Shown here one piece after another: positions 5,607-6,887 of a stretch of DNA of 6,887 nucleotides. The DNA lies in the NCBI GenBank assembly GCA_905373195.1, contig CAJPSG010000057.1, positions 1 to 6,887 on the forward strand, given 5' to 3'. Source of the stretch: Kingella oralis (GTDB lineage: Bacteria > Pseudomonadota > Gammaproteobacteria > Burkholderiales > Neisseriaceae). The notes below the pieces were generated by a model that was not told the origin of the DNA, searched no databases, and worked only from the letters and a program-made list of their open reading frames with translations. The position numbers and the translations under genes were made by a program. Within the stretch, counting starts at the first letter, position 1. Each line of letters starts with the position of its first letter.

Positions 5607-5915
5607 CTACTCCGCCGCCAGCCAAAACTCGTGCAACACTTCACACGGGCAAATATCCGTTTGAATCAACAAGCTCACTTTTAGCTGCCCGCGCACCGCC
5701 GCAATCCCTTTCACCATCAAGTGCAGCGTGTCGTTTCCGCGCTCCGACACCACGCGCAAGCCGCTGCCTGCAGGCAAAATTTGCGCTCGCGCCGAGATAA
5801 TCTTGCCCTCGGGCAGCCCGATATGAGCGCAGTAACCTTGCCCCACGCGCGCAGGCGGCAGGCGGTGGGCGCAGGCATCATCCAGCAGCAATAAGCATAC
5901 AGATAAATCTTTCAT
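5607..5915 (-). CDS. Hypothetical protein, 102 aa
   Basis: I do not recognise this protein. The start ATG (complement of 5913-5915) has a good ribosome site, CGGAGT, on the minus strand at 5921-5926, and a DUS terminator follows the TAG stop, so it is bounded like a complete single gene. The N-terminus is MKDLSVCLLLLDDACAHRL. The leucine run there is short and interrupted by DD, so it is not a convincing signal peptide. The rest alternates hydrophobic and charged residues and looks like a small soluble, mainly beta domain (LRVVSERGNDTLHLMVKG). Near the C-terminus is DICPCEVLHEFWLAAE, with a CPC pair. Cysteines at about 7, 15 and 29 and the CPC could bind metal, but this is speculation. A plus-strand frame overlaps it, but the minus frame has the better codon pattern, start and terminator. 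Confidence 0.72.
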   Translation of the reverse strand: MKDLSVCLLLLDDACAHRLPPARVGQGYCAHIGLPEGKIISARAQILPAGSGLRVVSERGNDTLHLMVKGIAAVRGQLKVSLLIQTDICPCEVLHEFWLAAE

Positions 5916-5920
5916 GGTTT

Positions 5921-5926
5921 ACTCCG
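5921..5926 (-). promoter_or_regulatory. Ribosome binding site of the 102-aa minus-strand gene
   Basis: The minus strand reads CGGAGT, five bases before the ATG whose first base is 5915. It decides this start. Confidence 0.65.
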
Positions 5927-5939
5927 TTTTTCTAATTTT

Positions 5940-5974
5940 CTGCCAAGCAGATGGTGGCAGGGCGCAATTTTATA
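5940..5974 (-). promoter_or_regulatory. Possible -10 element and small inverted repeat upstream of the minus-strand gene
   Basis: On the minus strand TATAAA (complement of 5969-5974, in the context CTTTATAAAATT) is a fair -10 box about 54 bases before the start codon. I see no convincing -35. Just downstream of it is the inverted repeat CTGCCA/TGGCAG (5940-5945 and 5955-5960), which could be an operator or a leader hairpin. Both are weak. Confidence 0.25.
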
Positions 5975-5988
5975 AAGGGCATCGCGCT

Positions 5989-6030
5989 AAGGCAGCCTGA
6001 AAAGCATCAAACCGTTTTTCAGGCTGCCTT
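5989..6030. terminator. Perfect inverted-DUS hairpin in a divergent intergenic region
   Basis: AAGGCAGCCTGAAAA (5989-6003) pairs perfectly over 15 bp with TTTTCAGGCTGCCTT (6016-6030) around a 12-base loop. Each arm holds an exact Kingella-type DUS. It has terminator structure, but it lies upstream of both flanking genes, which point away from it, so there is no obvious transcript for it to end. It may act as an insulator, as a DNA uptake site, or as the leftover terminator of a lost gene. Confidence 0.7.
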
Positions 6031-6103
6031 TGTTATCATTTAACAATGTATGTGAATTTCGGTTAAAAGCCGCAAGGTTATTATTCTAATAAGGAGCAAC
6101 GCC
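6031..6103 (+). promoter_or_regulatory. Leader region and ribosome site of the transporter pseudogene
   Basis: The stretch is A+T-rich. AAGGAG (6091-6096) is a strong ribosome site, seven bases before the GTG at 6104. Possible promoter pieces are TTAACA (6040-6045) followed 17 bases later by the poor TTAAAA (6063-6068), or TATTAT (6079-6084) without a good -35. The ribosome site is credible; the promoter assignment is not firm. Confidence 0.4.
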
Positions 6104-6887
6104 GTGTCTCAATCTCAATCAGACGGTAAGACCTTTTTCGGCATCCCATCCAACTCTCCACCCTGTTTCATATTGAGCTGTGGGAACGGTTTTCGTTCAG
6201 CGGCTTGCAGGGCATTTTGATGCTTTATTTGTATTATGAATTGAGCAAAGGCGGGCTGGGCATGGATAAAACCGTGGCGGGCGGTATTGTGGGCGCGTAT
6301 GGCGGTGGCGTGTATTTTCTGCGCCTGTTTGCTAGCCCGCAAATCAGCGCGCAACACAAACGCCATTTTGTTGCCTAATATTCCGATGTTTTTGGCGGTG
6401 AGCGTGTTTGTGGCGTTGTTTATGCAGTTTTACACCGTGGTTACGGTGTATTTTGAAGAAACCGTGAACCGCAGCATCGGCGGCTTTACCGTGCCCGTGT
6501 CGTGGAAAGATTCCATGGAAAGCGTGTGGGTGGTGCTGTTTTCGGGCGTGTTTGCCGCCCTGTGGACGAAACTGGGCAAACGCCAGCCCAAAACGCCGAT
6601 GAAATTTGCGCTCGGGCTGCTGATTACAGGGCTCACCTACGCTTGCTTTATCCCCTTTGTTCAGCAAGGCACGCCAATGCCTGTGCTGGTGTTTGCGCTG
6701 GCAACGCTGGTGTTGGTGATTGGCGAATTGATGATTTCGCCGATTACCACATCGGTCGCCACCAAAATCGCGCCGCCCGTGTTCAAAACGCAAATGGTCG
6801 CGCTGAACTTTTTGGCGTTTTCCATCGGCTTCACGCTGGGCGGGCTGCTGTTTAAAAATTTCTACGATGCCAAACACCCTGCCGATT
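6104..6887 (+). pseudogene. Decayed proton-dependent oligopeptide transporter (POT/PTR2 family), 3' partial
   Basis: Intact members are inner-membrane proton symporters of di- and tripeptides with 12-14 helices and about 450-500 residues. The start GTG at 6104 gives MSQSQSDGKTFFG. A single base is then missing near 6142, and the start frame reaches TGA at 6218. In the next frame the family continues as HPIQLSTLFHIELWERFSF, with the ExxER proton-coupling signature, then GILMLYLYYELSKGG and a first-helix region ending GAYGGGVYF near 6318. There the homology jumps. That frame meets TAA at 6376, while a third segment, back in the start frame from about 6323, resumes as LPNIPMFLAVSVFVAL. It goes on to the C-terminal half, including MPVSW-like PVSWKDS, AALWTKLGKRQPKTPMKF and GELMISPITTSVATKIAP. 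Roughly the middle of the protein is absent. The gene runs off the window edge. Two independent lesions make it a true pseudogene, not a sequencing slip. Confidence 0.88.

Noticed and set aside
5477..5800. 107-codon plus-strand frame across the hairpin and the minus-strand gene
   Set aside because: It runs through a perfect DUS hairpin, lacks a ribosome site, and is Pro/Ser/Ala-rich low-complexity sequence. The minus-strand gene has better support.
6344..6877. 177-codon minus-strand frame opposite the transporter
   Set aside because: It is rich in His, Gln, Arg and Lys, as expected from the complement of hydrophobic membrane-helix codons. The plus strand has clear POT motifs.

Overview
The window looks like chromosome from the family Neisseriaceae, most likely Kingella or a close relative. 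The main clue is the 12-mer AGGCAGCCTGAA, which I recall as the Kingella-type DNA uptake sequence (DUS). It occurs six times exactly, counting both strands, and several more times with one mismatch. The genes outside the hsdS repeat blocks are fairly GC-rich and favour C in the third codon position, which also fits the family. The species cannot be fixed from sequence reading alone.

Positions 1-5286 hold a Type I restriction-modification operon on the plus strand in the order hsdM (its start lies just before the window), hsdS, hsdR. HsdM is the adenine methyltransferase, HsdS the DNA-specificity subunit and HsdR the nuclease and translocase; together they methylate or cut DNA according to the target chosen by HsdS. 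The HsdR architecture resembles EcoEI (Type IB). The striking point is hsdS: its two target-recognition domains (TRDs) are encoded by 508-bp blocks (1635-2142 and 2313-2820) that read as identical in DNA, 678 bp apart. The enzyme should therefore recognise a symmetric, interrupted palindromic target. In-frame recombination between the copies could produce a half-length HsdS. A Kingella-type DUS sits at the left edge of each copy. Neisseria-type DUS words also lie in hsdM, the start of hsdS and hsdR, which suggests the operon has a mixed or transferred history.

Positions 5280-5606 hold a possible 45-codon basic, cysteine-containing ORF overlapping the hsdR stop, an imperfect DUS hairpin, a short stretch that reads like a gene remnant, and a perfect inverted-DUS hairpin. 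Positions 5607-5915 hold a minus-strand 102-aa protein that I do not recognise. An inverted-DUS hairpin lies in the following divergent intergenic region.

Positions 6104-6887 hold the decayed copy of a proton-dependent oligopeptide transporter (POT/PTR2 family). It has a -1 frameshift near its start and a large internal deletion that joins the N-terminal signature region to the C-terminal membrane half. It runs off the right edge of the window.
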